The notes beneath the pieces are model-generated. The model was given only the letters and a program-made list of their open reading frames with translations. It was not told the DNA's origin and searched no databases. DNA of 64,000 bases from Linepithema humile (Eukaryota > Arthropoda > Insecta > Hymenoptera > Formicidae): positions 2,604,001 to 2,668,000 of the forward strand of contig NC_090130.1 of NCBI RefSeq assembly GCF_040581485.1, given 5' to 3'. A program made the position numbers and the translations under genes. Shown here in pieces: positions 24,143 to 36,102 of this stretch. The number at the start of each line of letters is the position of its first letter. The stretch's first letter is position 1.

Positions 24143-27100
24143 CTCAAACCCGTTTTATATCAAAGTAATATTCAGAATCACCCACGTTGATCAATAGCAC
24201 TTATAAATCTTTCCAAGTAAACTATATCTCTAAGTAAACTTCGCGTACATTGAAGTTACTTCTTCAAGAACTCTCTCTCTCTCTCTTTCTCTTTTATATT
24301 TTTCTTATTAATTAATACAATCACTCACTATTTCTTATCGAAAGAACCAACGTCCCGAAGATAAGTCAATCGATGATGAAACGTCATTAAAACTTTGTAC
24401 GATTTTAAGATTTCACTATAACATTTTCTATACTACTTAACATGTACACTTGAATTAAATGAAATGTGGAAAAAAAAACTATTGACAGTGGAATAAATCA
24501 ATAGCATAGTTACGTTGGAGCAAATCAATAGCTGGTTACATCGACACCTCTTGATCTGTTCGAGGGATTAGAGCTGAAACCAGCGACTGTTTTGTCGGCG
24601 TTACTCACGGTGTCCAACAATATTTTTTTTGGCACTCAAGTCAAATTCTTCCTTCCTCAAGGCGGTATCCCGAAGCCACGTGCTCACCACGTCATCGTGA
24701 GACCGACCAATCGCGCGAACCTCGAGGCGGATCTTGGCAAGCACGTGTGTTTCTGGAAGAAGCTTTTAATGATCTCATAGCGCGAGACGGTAGCGACCAC
24801 TAAACGGTGGTAATGAGGTGACCATAAATTTCTGTCACTGCTACGGCACGCCGTTTAATAATCATGATAGAGAACAGATGCGATGCGAGATTGATTCTGT
24901 TATAAAAGCTCCGTAACTTAATAGAGTTATTGTAAATTCTGATTATTTACGCAAACGTATTTAGAGAAAAATAATGTGTTCAAATAATATAATAAATTGT
25001 ATAACTGATTTGAATTAAATTTGAATCATTTTGGATAATTTATTATATTATTGTTTTATTGTAAAAACTTAATAGAACTATGAATGCTTATAAAAATGTA
25101 TTAATAATTTTACATAATGTGGAAATATATTGTCAATTTTTCAATATATTATCAAAATTATTAATGCATTAAATGGCTATATTAATGTTCGGCATTTAAG
25201 TAGCAATTAACACGTTTTAATGCGTTTGATAAACGCATTCAATATCAAAGAAATTGCTGAAATAGCTGAGGATCATTTATTATAGGTGATAATTATAATG
25301 AAAGTTATCTCCATCACTTAATACACATATTTGCAGATTACCGTAAGCAATAATGAGCTCGTTTCGAACGCATGTTCCGATAAATACGAAAAACTGGGCC
25401 TTCGTTGTATTATTAGACATCCCCAAGAAACTATGTTCCGCGAATATCCGCAAATTTACATCATAGCGACATTTCGACGATTTTGCTTCTATAAATTGTG
25501 ATTTTAACGAGATTATTAGATCTTCGATCGCGTGCGCATCACAGTAATAGTGATGTTTGCAATGTAGCGATATAAATATTGCCGCGACAGTGTCGCTTTA
25601 TTTACGATTACATGAGCTGACAAAGTGAATTACGCAAATTTATTTGCAATTTTATACAACTCAATTATCGATGTACATTTTTTAAATAACTTTTGGATCA
25701 ACGTAAAATATGAATTCAAAATTTTAATTATGATATTCAATTTTCATTTAGAAGCAAAATTGCTTTTTAAAACAATTATGCTAAGGGGACAGAAAACCGT
25801 TTTATTTGATTTATAATAAAGATTGAAATGTGACAAAGTTCTCTAGGACCTGTCGGTGAGGTGGGTGTGTCTGCAAGCTCACGTTACCGATGCGTAGTGT
25901 TGGCTTGATAGGTTTCTGCGACGTCTCACGTTCAGAAAATTGAAACCTGTGCGGTGAGCCAAAATGTTTGTTAATTTTACGCTTAATAGATAAATGGCTA
26001 TCGAGATGGTCGTAAATCTTCGTTCCCTTTAAATTTGTGCGCCGCACGATGCAGAGCGACAGGTTTCCGGCGCTTGTTTTCTCCCGCGTTGAACATATTT
26101 TTGGAATCATGTTTCGGCGCATGAAAAATTTTCACGTTGTCTTATGTTCACACCGTCATAAGTTGACACTATATCGTATTCGTTACACAGATTTTGAGAA
26201 GCTATTAGACGAAAAAAATTCATTATTAATGTTTCGCAATAAGCGAATGCGATATTTCACATTTTAAATAACATGGAAAAGGATGGTTTAATGAAAACAA
26301 GATGATGCCACAGACTTTCATATTTATTTCTTTAGGCATTAAGACAGAACCTAATCCCTCATATCTTGTGCACGTCTGCTACCATCAAAAAATAAATATC
26401 CCTAATTATTAAGTTTTCATCAAGAAATTTTTATAGGCGGATATCTAAATCATTATATACATTAAGACATTAATTATTTTGATTTACATTACATTCTTAT
26501 TTATCTACTGAATCTAGTGAAAAATATGGATAAAATTTATGCTGTTAATAACATAAAAGATAAATTTTATTATTAAACCAACATTATTGTTCAAGATAAC
26601 AATTATTGATGTTATCATCACAAAAATATATTATCCGAAATGAAAAAAAGGTCGACTCAAATAAATATCATTTCAAGTACTCGAACTTAAGATTCCGTGA
26701 ATTATCCACAATTTACACGTTGATTTCTACAAAACTTGTTACATTTGGTCCATATACCACTTGCTCGACACCTTTTTTATCTTACGACCGTTTTTATCTT
26801 TCCTTGAAATGTGTTCTACCATTTTTTTTTTTTAGAATACATTAGTGCAGCATTAAAATTTAAATAATGCTCAAATTATTGCTGGCTGTGAAACATGAGT
26901 TAACGAATATTTATTCTCGCAACTCTACGACGTATGCGTAAACGTTAAGACGTAATTTGTTCGTCGGAACTTGATGCTTGTGCGAAAAATATATTGCAGA
27001 TAAGTTTTAGCGTTGTACAACGAAGAGCGTACAACAAAGAGTGAAGCGCATATTGAATACGTTAATTACAATACAACAATTCATATACCGAGAACAGTGT

Positions 27101-27154
27101 AATTGATTAAAAGTGATTGGTTGCGACGTGACTCGAGCAAAATTTACGATTATT
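24143..27154. other. Intergenic spacer upstream of the homeobox gene
   Basis: About 3 kb separate the homeobox start codon from the UBXN4 stop. The sequence is mostly AT-rich, with a CT microsatellite near 24274-24296, a GC-richer patch at 24540-24760 and a T-run near 26822-26834. AATAAA on the minus strand at about 26910-26915 is a possible UBXN4 poly(A) signal. No gene is supported. Confidence 0.5.
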
Positions 27155-29716
27155 TTACATTTGTTGGGTGGAGTTACCGTTCCAAGTATTATTCTCATCG
27201 TCATCATCTCCACCTGAATGCAGTCTGTGTATATTCCCTTGTGCCCTGATTGTTGTCCCTCCTTGATTACCCAAGTATCTTCTAAACAAACTGCATCATG
27301 AATAGAAATATTTAATATACTGAAAACCCTATACTTTATGCTACTTTATTACGTTGTAAATGTAGGTACAGGTGCACATCATTTCTGTAGCCGTGCCTGC
27401 GAAACAATTTAGCGTGATTATTGGTAAACCTACCCCGAAGATTGAATTACATTTCGCTGATTCGGAGGAATAGATCTATCAGGGTTGTTTGACGCTTCCG
27501 AAGAATCGCTATCAGAGTCGCCGCGTTGACGATTTGTGTCTTCATTAGTGCCAGAAAAATAACCTACTATATAGTTGTAAATATGAATAACAGGCGCAAA
27601 AACGGTCCATATGAAGCGAGAGAAGAAGCCAACATCTTGCGTTGAAGTAACCGTTGTTGTGACATTAGACTGAAAACATAAGACGTAAATTAGATAAAAT
27701 GTAATTTTTTTTTACCAAAAAGAAACTTATATTATTTACATTTTTCAAAGGAAGAATCAAGATAACGGCGGTTGGGACTAGTTCAAGTTGCAGTAGGGTC
27801 TTGTCGTTTTCTTCGTTAGTTAATTCCCGTCTGGGAAATGACGTCGACATGGCAAATTGTCGGAAAGGTAAATCGATGTTTTCAAGAACGTAGTTGCGTA
27901 AACCGCGTAGAGTGCTTGACGGTTCAAATTGTCCCGTATGAGAATTGCCAGATGGTAATCTAAATTGAATTCTCGTCACAGTTGCATTACTAGGCGTTGG
28001 ATTGTGTTTTGATTGCTCTTGAGCTTGCTGTCGTTGGGCCTGTTGCTATTGAACAAAATAAAAGACAACTTTTATTAAGCTGAATTCAATCAGAAATGAG
28101 AATTAAATTGTTAATGATTAAAATAATGCTAACTTGCAGCGCGAGCTCTTTTTGTTTCCGTTCCAATTTGTCTTGAGCAATTTGTAGCCTAACTTTTTGG
28201 CGAGCTACAGCTTCTTCAGCCTTTTCTCGCATCCTCTCGTCATGAGCTTGTTTTATCTCCAATTCTTGCTGCATTTGCCGCATTTTTTGCACATCGCGAC
28301 CCATTTTACGCCGTTCAATTTCACGTTCCCGGTCTTTTTTTTGTTCCTCCTCCAATCGCTGTTTTCGTTGGAGATCAATTAATTGTCGTGCTCTTTCTAT
28401 CTTTTCCTAAAAATATGAATAAATTTATTTATTTCTTATAATAATTATATACAAAATATATTATAATTATATACTCAGAAAACACTCTTCTATTTTTGTT
28501 CTTTCTCAGAAAAAAACTTTTACTCTGCTTCATAATACGCGTCTCTTATATTTTATGTCACACATTCGAAATTCTCAAGAATAATCACATGCATATACAC
28601 ACTCATATATTGCCTCAGACTTCAATCACACTTTGAGCACATCGCACTCGCATAAACAACATATCGCATGTACTTCTATCACTGCAGACATTCTTTCAGA
28701 TACCAACTTATTCTCTCACTCTCATACACTAATAATTTTAACAAAATCTTACATATATTTATATTTACATATTTAATATAATAATTTACTCACCTCAGCT
28801 GTCAGTTCTGTATTCTGACTTTCTTGTTTAGATTCAGCATTTTTCTTTGTTGATTCATTATTATCTTGTTTTTCTGTATTTAATGAAGTTGTGGGCTTTG
28901 CTGCATTTTCTGTAATATCTTTGTTATCACTCGAGGTATTCACTGCTGCAGATTCTGCCGCAGTTGAGATTAAATCTGTATGTGCATTTGATTTTACATC
29001 ATTTACATTAGATGTAATAACTGTATTGTTATCGCCACTGCTACTAGCAGCTTTCTGTTCTGCATCAATTAGATTCAATGAAGATTGTTTACTGCTCTTT
29101 CCTGCCTTTGCCAATACGTCATCAATTTTTGATGCTAATTCAATTGCACTTTTGTTACCACCAACAATTTCCAATGGTACACCATTTTCCCCAATAAAGA
29201 ATAAGGATGGTACTGGTACCAATTGATCTAATTATAGAATGTAAGGAAAATCTAAAGGCTGTAATAAATTTATTAATCTTAACAAAGAAAAAGATAATTG
29301 TTATATAAGAGGATACAAATCTGTGCAAAAAATCTGTAAGCTTCAGATCCACTTTCTAATCTTATAGCTACAAAATCCTCCTTCTCCAAACGAGAAGAGA
29401 TTTCTGTAGTATCAATTGTCTGGGCAAATTGTACTGATGTGTCATCCTTGCCTATAAGCACATTACACCAAATTATGACAACATCCAAGTTTATGCAAAC
29501 ATGGCTGTCTATTCAGGTATCTATTTTGTGTACTTGACAGATTGTCATGTACACTCGTCATGTTAGATTAAAAAATGATTTTTATAAACTGTAATAATGT
29601 ATCTAACCTCTAACTTAAGGCTGTAATTACGCACCTTCAACAAATACGACGAAAATTGCTTTCTTCGATTTTGACGTGGCCACCGCCTCATTAATACTTC
29701 CCCCAAACCACTTCAT
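27155..29716 (-). CDS. UBXN4: UBX domain-containing protein 4 (erasin)
   Basis: UBXN4 is an ER-membrane adaptor that binds p97/VCP and promotes ER-associated degradation. Seven coding exons join in frame on the minus strand: 29716-29635, 29451-29317, 29227-28794, 28406-28134, 28045-27740, 27669-27434 and 27281-27155, giving 530 residues (human about 508). The N-terminus, MKWFGGSINEAVATSK, begins a thioredoxin-like UAS region running to about residue 130. A Ser/Thr/Asn-rich linker follows, then a charged coiled coil at about 218-308. The UBX domain lies at about 329-410 with the TSFPRR loop that contacts p97. A hydrophobic segment (FIWTVFAPVIHIYNYIVGYF) at about 427-450 should form the ER-embedded hairpin, and the tail ends DENNTWNGNSTQQM, almost identical to the vertebrate C-terminus. 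All introns are GT-AG. The identification is secure. Confidence 0.95.
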
Positions 29717-30839
29717 TATGCGAGAATATTTGTATCTTTTGTTTCCTTATGTTTTCTGACAATATGATGACGTGACGAAGAAGACTGGAAGCGAGTACAC
29801 ACTAAAAATTTGATGATGAATTCGACGTTTCAAAACTAGTAAGAATCAGATGGTGTATACGATGAGTCGTCACTCTTCGCTTTTATCTGATGACGGTAAT
29901 GGTTCTAGCTTTCCTCTCTCCCCACGTCTCTCTAAAATATGGTGCATTTTTTCTTACTGATAATTTGAATATCTACTAAGTCAATTACATAAATAGTTCT
30001 GTTGCGAAATAGCTATTTTAATGTTTAAAACAAGCATATATTTAAAAAAAGCATTTATTTTTTCTGGACAATTTTGACTATTTTGCAAATAGAATTGATA
30101 AAGTCTTTGAATTTTTATCTTACAAGTTATATTTCTTCTAACAAAATTTTTATAAAATATTTTATTTTATTTTAGAGTAAATTTTATGATTGCAGTTTAT
30201 TACATTTACTTTTTGACTTAAAGTGACACACATTCAGATTATGTTTGCCATCTTGTTGATCCCCAGCCAATGAAATATATTCTATAGGTCTGTTCTTTAT
30301 AGCTGAACTGGCTGCACTAGTTCAGAGTTTATCTTTTTCCACATTGGCAGTTTTGTGATTTGGACATATAAATATTTTATTTGATATTATTACAAAATTT
30401 AAAAAAATTATATGAATAAAACTAGTGAATTTATTGTACATAATATTATGACATGTAAGAATATAAGTAAAACTTTTTAGTAATTTTTTAATATTTTAAA
30501 GATATTGAAAGACATAATATTGTTGTTTCTTTATTCAAGGCATTATATTAGGTAAAATATCAAAAATTTCGAATGATATTGAATATATTGCAGCTACATG
30601 AATACACGTGCGTTTATGAAATGGACAAAGCATAGTCGCTTATTGTGAATCCGCCCATATGTAACTAACATAAGAAACGGCGGACTAGAACCATTTCTAC
30701 GTAGTCCGTGATAAATAACATTGTTGTAGGAAACGTATCCTGTACGTTTATCTTTCTTGTTAATACTATAACTGAGTGGAAGATTTTCTCAAGAATGGCA
30801 CAGTATGTGAAAAAAGGTTGGTATAATTCATAGCAAGTC
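29717..30839. other. Spacer upstream of UBXN4
   Basis: AT-rich sequence lies between the UBXN4 start and the end of the small minus-strand ORF. The UBXN4 promoter must lie in the first few hundred bases, where a CpG-richer stretch (29770-29935) stands out. The rest shows no gene, tRNA or clear repeat. Confidence 0.5.
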
Positions 30840-31184
30840 TTAGCGAATACGATCATGCTGTCCGAGAATCAAACTATCTTTCGGCATGTCAGGAGGGTCA
30901 GAGGTTTCTGGTGGTAGTACTGCTTGCTTTGCATATTTTCCAATTCTAGTGTTCCGATCGTTCCAACAGTGGAACGGTGGAACGAAACGTTGTAATGGCG
31001 AGTGCGTCTGTTCTGCATATTTGATGTCGCGATAAAGTTGGGCGTACGCGTCCGTCTTATCAGTTCCTCCGAAGCGATTTCTCGTGTGTTTTCGTCGAGT
31101 CCTCGTGTCGCCGGCTCGCCTCACAAATCGTGATAACTCTGCCGATAAAAATCGCAAAGAGAACGTACTGCGTCGATGAATCAT
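30840..31184 (-). CDS. Small basic protein with possible mitochondrial presequence, unknown function
   Basis: An uninterrupted frame encodes 114 residues from the ATG at 31184 to a TAA at 30840. The first 25 residues (MIHRRSTFSLRFLSAELSRF and following) are rich in Arg, Ser and Leu and lack acidic residues except one Glu, as in mitochondrial targeting peptides. The rest is polar, with Tyr/Pro/His-rich sequence, and ends in HDRIR. I recognise no domain. It is transcribed away from the PAR-3 frame, whose start is 221 nt off, so the two could share a divergent promoter. Base use resembles nearby real exons more than intergenic frames, but the frame is short and has no intron to confirm it. A chance ORF remains possible. 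Confidence 0.45.
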   Translation of the reverse strand: MIHRRSTFSLRFLSAELSRFVRRAGDTRTRRKHTRNRFGGTDKTDAYAQLYRDIKYAEQTHSPLQRFVPPFHCWNDRNTRIGKYAKQAVLPPETSDPPDMPKDSLILGQHDRIR

Positions 31185-31405
31185 ATTCAAGATATGGAAA
31201 GGAGCGACTCAAATAACACTCAATAATCTCATTACTCGCGTCGATTCCACAATACGCAACATTCCAGAGCACGTGCGACGGTGTACTACATTGGTTTAAT
31301 ATAGGACAGGCGTAAATTGTTACGTGATTTCTTCACGATCGTGGTGTGTAATTTTTAGCACGCACCTGTGCGCGTACATCTTTATAATATGAAATCGTAG
31401 CGAGC
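31185..31405. promoter_or_regulatory. Putative bidirectional promoter
   Basis: This 221-nt gap separates two divergent reading frames: the small minus-strand ORF and PAR-3 on the plus strand. If both are expressed, it must contain both promoters or a shared one. I see no TATA box. The assignment rests on position alone and depends on the small ORF being a real gene. Confidence 0.3.
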
Positions 31406-34303
31406 ATGAAGGTAACCGTGTGCTTCGACAACGTCAGGGTGGTGGTTCCATGCGGAGATGGCACTCTGCTTGTGAGAGATCTTATGCATGAGGCTACTCT
31501 GAGATACAAGAAGGCCACTGGTAAAAATGATAGTATTTTAACTATCAACAGTCTATCTTCTTTAACTGGAGGCGGCTTGTTGGATCCAGATGACAGATTG
31601 TGCGATGTAGCCGATGACAGAGAGCAGATTGTGGCTCATTTTGCGAGCTCTGATATCAATCATATTGGTGGAGATGGCGCAAGTTCAGTTGGCACAAATA
31701 GTCCTGATTTTTTCCATACAGATGGCAAGGAGCAGGTTTATCCAATTGATATTCATTCCTCTATACCTATTAGTAGTATTAAGAGAGAAAGTACGAAACG
31801 GTTATCAATGCACGCATTATCAACCAGAGAACCTTCTCTCACAACGTATTCCGCTCAGTCTCTACCTAGAGAATCTCGGCGTAGAGAACCATTAGGCCAA
31901 GATTCTAAAATTTCATATGAATTCGGCAATAACATTGCATCTGGAGATCAAGAAGTGCGAGAGATTGTGATAAAAAATGAAGCAGGACCACTGGGGCTGC
32001 ATGTCGTGCCATGTTACGACTTACTAGGCAACGATCAAGGACTTAGAGTCGAGGGTGTTGAACCAAATGGCCGCATCGCTAGGGATGGACAAATCGATTT
32101 GCATGACAATATTATAAAGATAAACGGTCATAACTTGTTACGCATACCATTTTCAAAAGTTCAGGAGATCTTTCGAACATGCATGAATGATCCTTGTTTA
32201 CAAATTTCTATTGTTAAGCATAAGAAGAAAGCGAGGAGTGAGAAATCCTTGCACAAAAATCATGGTAATACTAGTGGAGGATCAGAGAAAACTGAAAGTG
32301 ATGAGAATATCAAAAGACTTCAATGCAGCAATTATAATCTTTTACAAACTGCAAACACTAGGAAAATTGGACGGATGATAGAAATAGAGTTAACGAAAGG
32401 AAGTAATGGTTTAGGATTTAGTGTTACCACACGTGATAATCCTGCTGGAGGACATTGCCCCATATATATTAAGAATATATTACCAAAAGGTGCTGCGGTG
32501 GAAGATGGCAGATTAAGGTCGGGTGATAGATTGTTAGAAGTAAATACTAAAGAGATGACAGGTAAAAGCCAGGCGGAAGTTGTATCATTGCTCAGAAGTA
32601 TTCCCTCTGGTGGCAAAGTTAGAATGATAGTATCACGGCAAGAGGAAATTTCTTCAAACATTCCGGATTCTCAGGGCACAGCGGCATCGAATCCCTCCAC
32701 TGTTGACGTAGTGGATAATGCAAAATATTGGAGCGCGTTAAATAAATCGCCGGTAAAAAAGAATGATGTGCAGGATAATAAAGTGATCACTCACAGTTAC
32801 GATAAATGCACGTATAAACCAGCAAAATCCTCTGAAGACATTGTCTTATCTCCACGGAAGAATCGCATGATATTGACTTTAGATATACCGGTGCACGATT
32901 CTGAGAAGGCTGGCTTGGGCGTCAGTGTTAAAGGCAAAACCAACAGCTCTGACGACAACACCAGTATGGACTTGGGGATTTTTATAAAAAGCGTTATTCA
33001 CGGGGGCGCAGCATCCAGGGATGGTCGCTTACGGACCAATGATCAATTGCTCAACGTGAACGGTGTTTCTTTACTCGGTTTATCAAATTCCGATGCGATG
33101 GAAACTTTGAGAAGAGCAATGCTTAATACAAACAGCTCAGTAACAGGTGTGATTACTCTTACGATAGCTAGAAGGATATCATCGTACGACGCAAATGAGA
33201 AAAATATTGTAGATAATTTACAATCTCATCGTAAGCCAGAATCTGTTAATAGCATATACATATCGGATTCCACGAAAGTAAATGATGGCATAGTGAAGGA
33301 CAAAAACACCTTAAATTCTCAGACAGATATACTGGATAACGGAGGATTATTGTCTTGCGTAACAGCTTCACCATGGAATCCTGTTATTGATAGATTAACG
33401 GAGCAGTATGGTAAAAGTAGTTTAAGAAACGAAAGTTATTGTCTTGCTACCAACAAAACATGGCTGGAGCCTGTTAGTAACGTAAAGAAGACGATTATAG
33501 GATCGCGCGACGACCGAATCGAATCAGTATTGTTAGAAGAATCCAACAATGACAGCTCTCAAGGGAACGACATCAAGCGCAACACCGAAGACAAGGACAG
33601 CCAATATTCCGGAGATCCTACGTATGACAGTCAATTATCGTTGGAAGAATTAAATTCCTCAAATAAATTTTCTCGTGATGCACTTGGCAGGCAGAGCATG
33701 TCTGAAAAACGACACGCCGCTCTAGATGCTAAAAACACGGACACTTACAAGAGGAACAAAAAATTACGCGAAGGCAGAGAAAACAAGAACGCGGAGCAAA
33801 GTAATCAGAAATCAATCAGTCAAACGAGCAATCACTCAAGTGACTTGGAAGATCACTCGAAGAGGATCGGCAAGTTGAATAATTTCGATAAACATATAAA
33901 TAAAGGAGCCTTAGCTGAAAACACGAGTGTCGACAATAAAGTAAAACATTACGAAAAGTCTGTCGATCCTGCTCAATCGGAATACGTGTACACTATACCA
34001 GGATGTAATAATAAATTTCTGTTGCCGAGGAAACACTGGCTTGTTGACGACGACAGCGAAGTTACGAGCAGCAATAATATCAAAGATGAGCGAGAAGGTT
34101 TTTCAAATAGTCGCGGAGACGTGAAGCAGGCTTCTCTTAATTCAGCATTAGACGATCGATATAAGCGTTCGCGAAAAAAAGGCGGCATTCGCTCGATGCT
34201 ACGATTGGGCAAAAACAGGAAATCACTTAATTTTGGCGATAGTATAGAAGCAAGGCACGAAACTAGTAACTATTGCAGCGGAACGATCAATTACATTGCC
34301 TAA
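31406..34303 (+). CDS. baz: PAR-3/Bazooka polarity scaffold, intronless 965-residue form
   Basis: PAR-3 is the cortical scaffold of the PAR-3/PAR-6/aPKC polarity complex. One continuous frame encodes 965 residues from an ATG. The N-terminal oligomerisation domain (1-83) begins MKVTVCFDNVRVVVPCGDGT and contains LCDVADD. Three PDZ domains follow at about 183-272 (PLGLHV), 321-412 (GLGFSV) and 485-588 (GLGVSV). The CR3/aPKC-binding region lies around 755-785, with GRQSMSEKR and Ser764 at the known aPKC phosphorylation site. A basic GGIRSMLRLGKNRKS segment near 926-940 matches the phosphoinositide-binding FRFGK-type motif of the family. The protein ends about 25 residues later, well short of fly Baz (about 1460) or human PAR3 (about 1350), so the C-terminal tail is absent. 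No intron interrupts the coding region, unlike the other clearly identified genes here. It may be a retrocopy or a natural single-exon gene. The intact frame and motifs suggest it is functional. Confidence 0.93.
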   Translation: MKVTVCFDNVRVVVPCGDGTLLVRDLMHEATLRYKKATGKNDSILTINSLSSLTGGGLLDPDDRLCDVADDREQIVAHFASSDINHIGGDGASSVGTNSPDFFHTDGKEQVYPIDIHSSIPISSIKRESTKRLSMHALSTREPSLTTYSAQSLPRESRRREPLGQDSKISYEFGNNIASGDQEVREIVIKNEAGPLGLHVVPCYDLLGNDQGLRVEGVEPNGRIARDGQIDLHDNIIKINGHNLLRIPFSKVQEIFRTCMNDPCLQISIVKHKKKARSEKSLHKNHGNTSGGSEKTESDENIKRLQCSNYNLLQTANTRKIGRMIEIELTKGSNGLGFSVTTRDNPAGGHCPIYIKNILPKGAAVEDGRLRSGDRLLEVNTKEMTGKSQAEVVSLLRSIPSGGKVRMIVSRQEEISSNIPDSQGTAASNPSTVDVVDNAKYWSALNKSPVKKNDVQDNKVITHSYDKCTYKPAKSSEDIVLSPRKNRMILTLDIPVHDSEKAGLGVSVKGKTNSSDDNTSMDLGIFIKSVIHGGAASRDGRLRTNDQLLNVNGVSLLGLSNSDAMETLRRAMLNTNSSVTGVITLTIARRISSYDANEKNIVDNLQSHRKPESVNSIYISDSTKVNDGIVKDKNTLNSQTDILDNGGLLSCVTASPWNPVIDRLTEQYGKSSLRNESYCLATNKTWLEPVSNVKKTIIGSRDDRIESVLLEESNNDSSQGNDIKRNTEDKDSQYSGDPTYDSQLSLEELNSSNKFSRDALGRQSMSEKRHAALDAKNTDTYKRNKKLREGRENKNAEQSNQKSISQTSNHSSDLEDHSKRIGKLNNFDKHINKGALAENTSVDNKVKHYEKSVDPAQSEYVYTIPGCNNKFLLPRKHWLVDDDSEVTSSNNIKDEREGFSNSRGDVKQASLNSALDDRYKRSRKKGGIRSMLRLGKNRKSLNFGDSIEARHETSNYCSGTINYIA

Positions 34304-34773
34304 ACGCGAAAGCAGTTTACAACGTATAAAATACGGAATTCAATATAAATAAATAATACATACACACTTATAGCGTATCTGCAAATATATACATATATAT
34401 ACATTTTCGGTATATATAAATATATATTTTACCTATATATAAATATATATATATATATATGATCTGTTCCAAAGTGCCTTATATATTATTAAAAAAAAGT
34501 AAATAATTCTGTATATATATATAATTTTGTACTTGTTTTTAATGGATCATGTACTTAATATGATACGAACACTTGAATATGATTTACACGATACCGAAAT
34601 TAAGTAACCGGAGTAAGAAGGAGTAAGATTTATTCTGTTAACGATCGGTTCGAACTTCCAAAATATACTTCCGTCGTTCTCATCGATTTATCACGATCTA
34701 TAACGATCTGGGATCTCTATTAAAGTATTATTTGATATTGAAGATAACGTCATAAATAAAATTCGCAAAAATC
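34304..34773. other. 3' region of PAR-3 with TA microsatellite
   Basis: A candidate AATAAA poly(A) signal lies at 34348-34353, about 45 nt after the PAR-3 stop. A (TA)n-rich stretch covers about 34380-34460, and an A8 run sits near 34490. No gene is seen before the mRpL10 start at 34774. Confidence 0.5.
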
Positions 34774-35684
34774 ATGCTGGTGGGTATAAATTTCTATTTG
34801 ATTATTTCTCAATCGATTTTTTGCTACAGTGTTTAACGATACTAATATATTGAATGTTTCAGTATTTCAGATTACTCCAAACACAATTCTTTACCAACAG
34901 AAGCGTTTTCGAGGCAAAATTAATATACAAAGACCCAGGCCGACGCACTTTTTAAGGGCGTTGGTAAATGAATTTCTGACGCCTTATTACCCTTCTCCAA
35001 ATAAAGACAAAAAATTAGAGGAACTATGTTACAATGCAAGAAAAGCCGCGAAGAAGAAAGATGAGGAGGAGGAATATAATCCTTACCAAAGAATAATAGC
35101 ACGGGAGGCCCGGAATTGGTTTGACAATTCCAAAATGGTTGCCATTTGCCATCAAAATTCTATGTCAGGAGAGGAACAGTTTGAGTTTCAAGTTGCATTG
35201 AAAAAGGTGAATATGTATTACAAACGATATAGCAAAAAGATTATGAAAATAGCATTGAAAGATTCACCTTACGCGGCGACTTTGCCATTGTATTCGACGC
35301 ATTTCTCCATTGTGTTTGGTTATGACGTAAATGTTGCTGCTTTCGAAAAAATTAATAGAAAATTTCCACAAGTTATCTTATTGGGTAAGCAAAATATCTC
35401 AGAAAATATTAAATTATAAAAAATGGATGGATGTAAACTTATCTATTTTTCTTGCAGCGGGTATACTGGAGGGACGTATGCTGAACAAGGAAAATCTTTT
35501 GAGATATGGCAAAATGGATCTTACAACGGCGCGGGTACAACTTGTTCAGTTGTTACAGAGTGCAGGCGGTAACAACTTAAATCAGCAGCTAACGCATCAT
35601 CAGTCCACATTGGTTGATCGATTAAAACAGATCGGTATAAATGAGACAGCTTCGAACGAGAACGAAAAATCGGTGCCTGTATAA
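34774..35684 (+). CDS. mRpL10: Mitochondrial ribosomal protein L10 (uL10m)
   Basis: uL10m anchors the L7/L12 stalk on the mitochondrial large ribosomal subunit. Three coding exons join in frame: 34774-34783, 34863-35384 and 35458-35684, giving 252 residues. The first coding exon is only 10 nt (ATG CTG GTG G). It is chosen because the main frame upstream of the acceptor at 34863 has no ATG, only a GTG, and splicing gives a sensible N-terminus running into KRFRGKINIQRPRPTHFLRA, the conserved start of insect mRpL10 after the presequence. The body contains NPYQRIIAREARNWF, KKVNMYYKRYSKKIMKIAL, and after the last intron GILEGRMLNKENL, all in the expected uL10 order. Introns are 79 and 73 nt. It is convergent with the RBR ligase gene, with 418 nt between stops. 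The family is clear; the very short first exon needs transcript support. Confidence 0.9.
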
Positions 35685-36102
35685 TTAAAAAAAAATACTT
35701 GTACCGATAATTTATGATACATTTTAAATTATCTAAAGCTTTAAGTAAAGTTTATTTCTCTACGCCTTGTATTTACGGTAGGAATAAGAACTATCGGTAC
35801 AAAGTTAGGTGTGTGCTTCTTTTTATTAGTATCTCACTTCTAATTCCTTCCATCTAAAATTCTGTCACGGACAGTGCCGGTGAGAGAGAAGGATTAATCA
35901 TTGAGCAAACAGCGTGTAATTCCTATTGCACACTGTTTTATCAGAGTCGAACTTATATTAAATACATATAAAAAGCCGCATCGCAATCAGATCTGTAAAT
36001 CGTTATGTGTCAAATACGAATAATGATATAAAAGCATTTCAGAGACATCTTATTGTCATCATAAATGTCATGTTCACTTATTGTCATGGCAATTATAATT
36101 CT
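35685..36102. other. Convergent 3' spacer between mRpL10 and the RBR ligase
   Basis: This 418-nt spacer carries the 3' ends of two convergent genes. ATTAAA occurs directly at the mRpL10 stop, and minus-strand AATAAA hexamers near 35750 and 35822 could end the RBR ligase transcript, so the two 3' UTRs may overlap. No gene is seen. Confidence 0.5.

Noticed and set aside
25811..26122. 103-codon minus-strand frame followed by AATAAA
   Set aside because: A poly(A)-like hexamer follows the stop, which made it tempting, but the protein matches nothing I know and AATAAA is frequent in AT-rich DNA.
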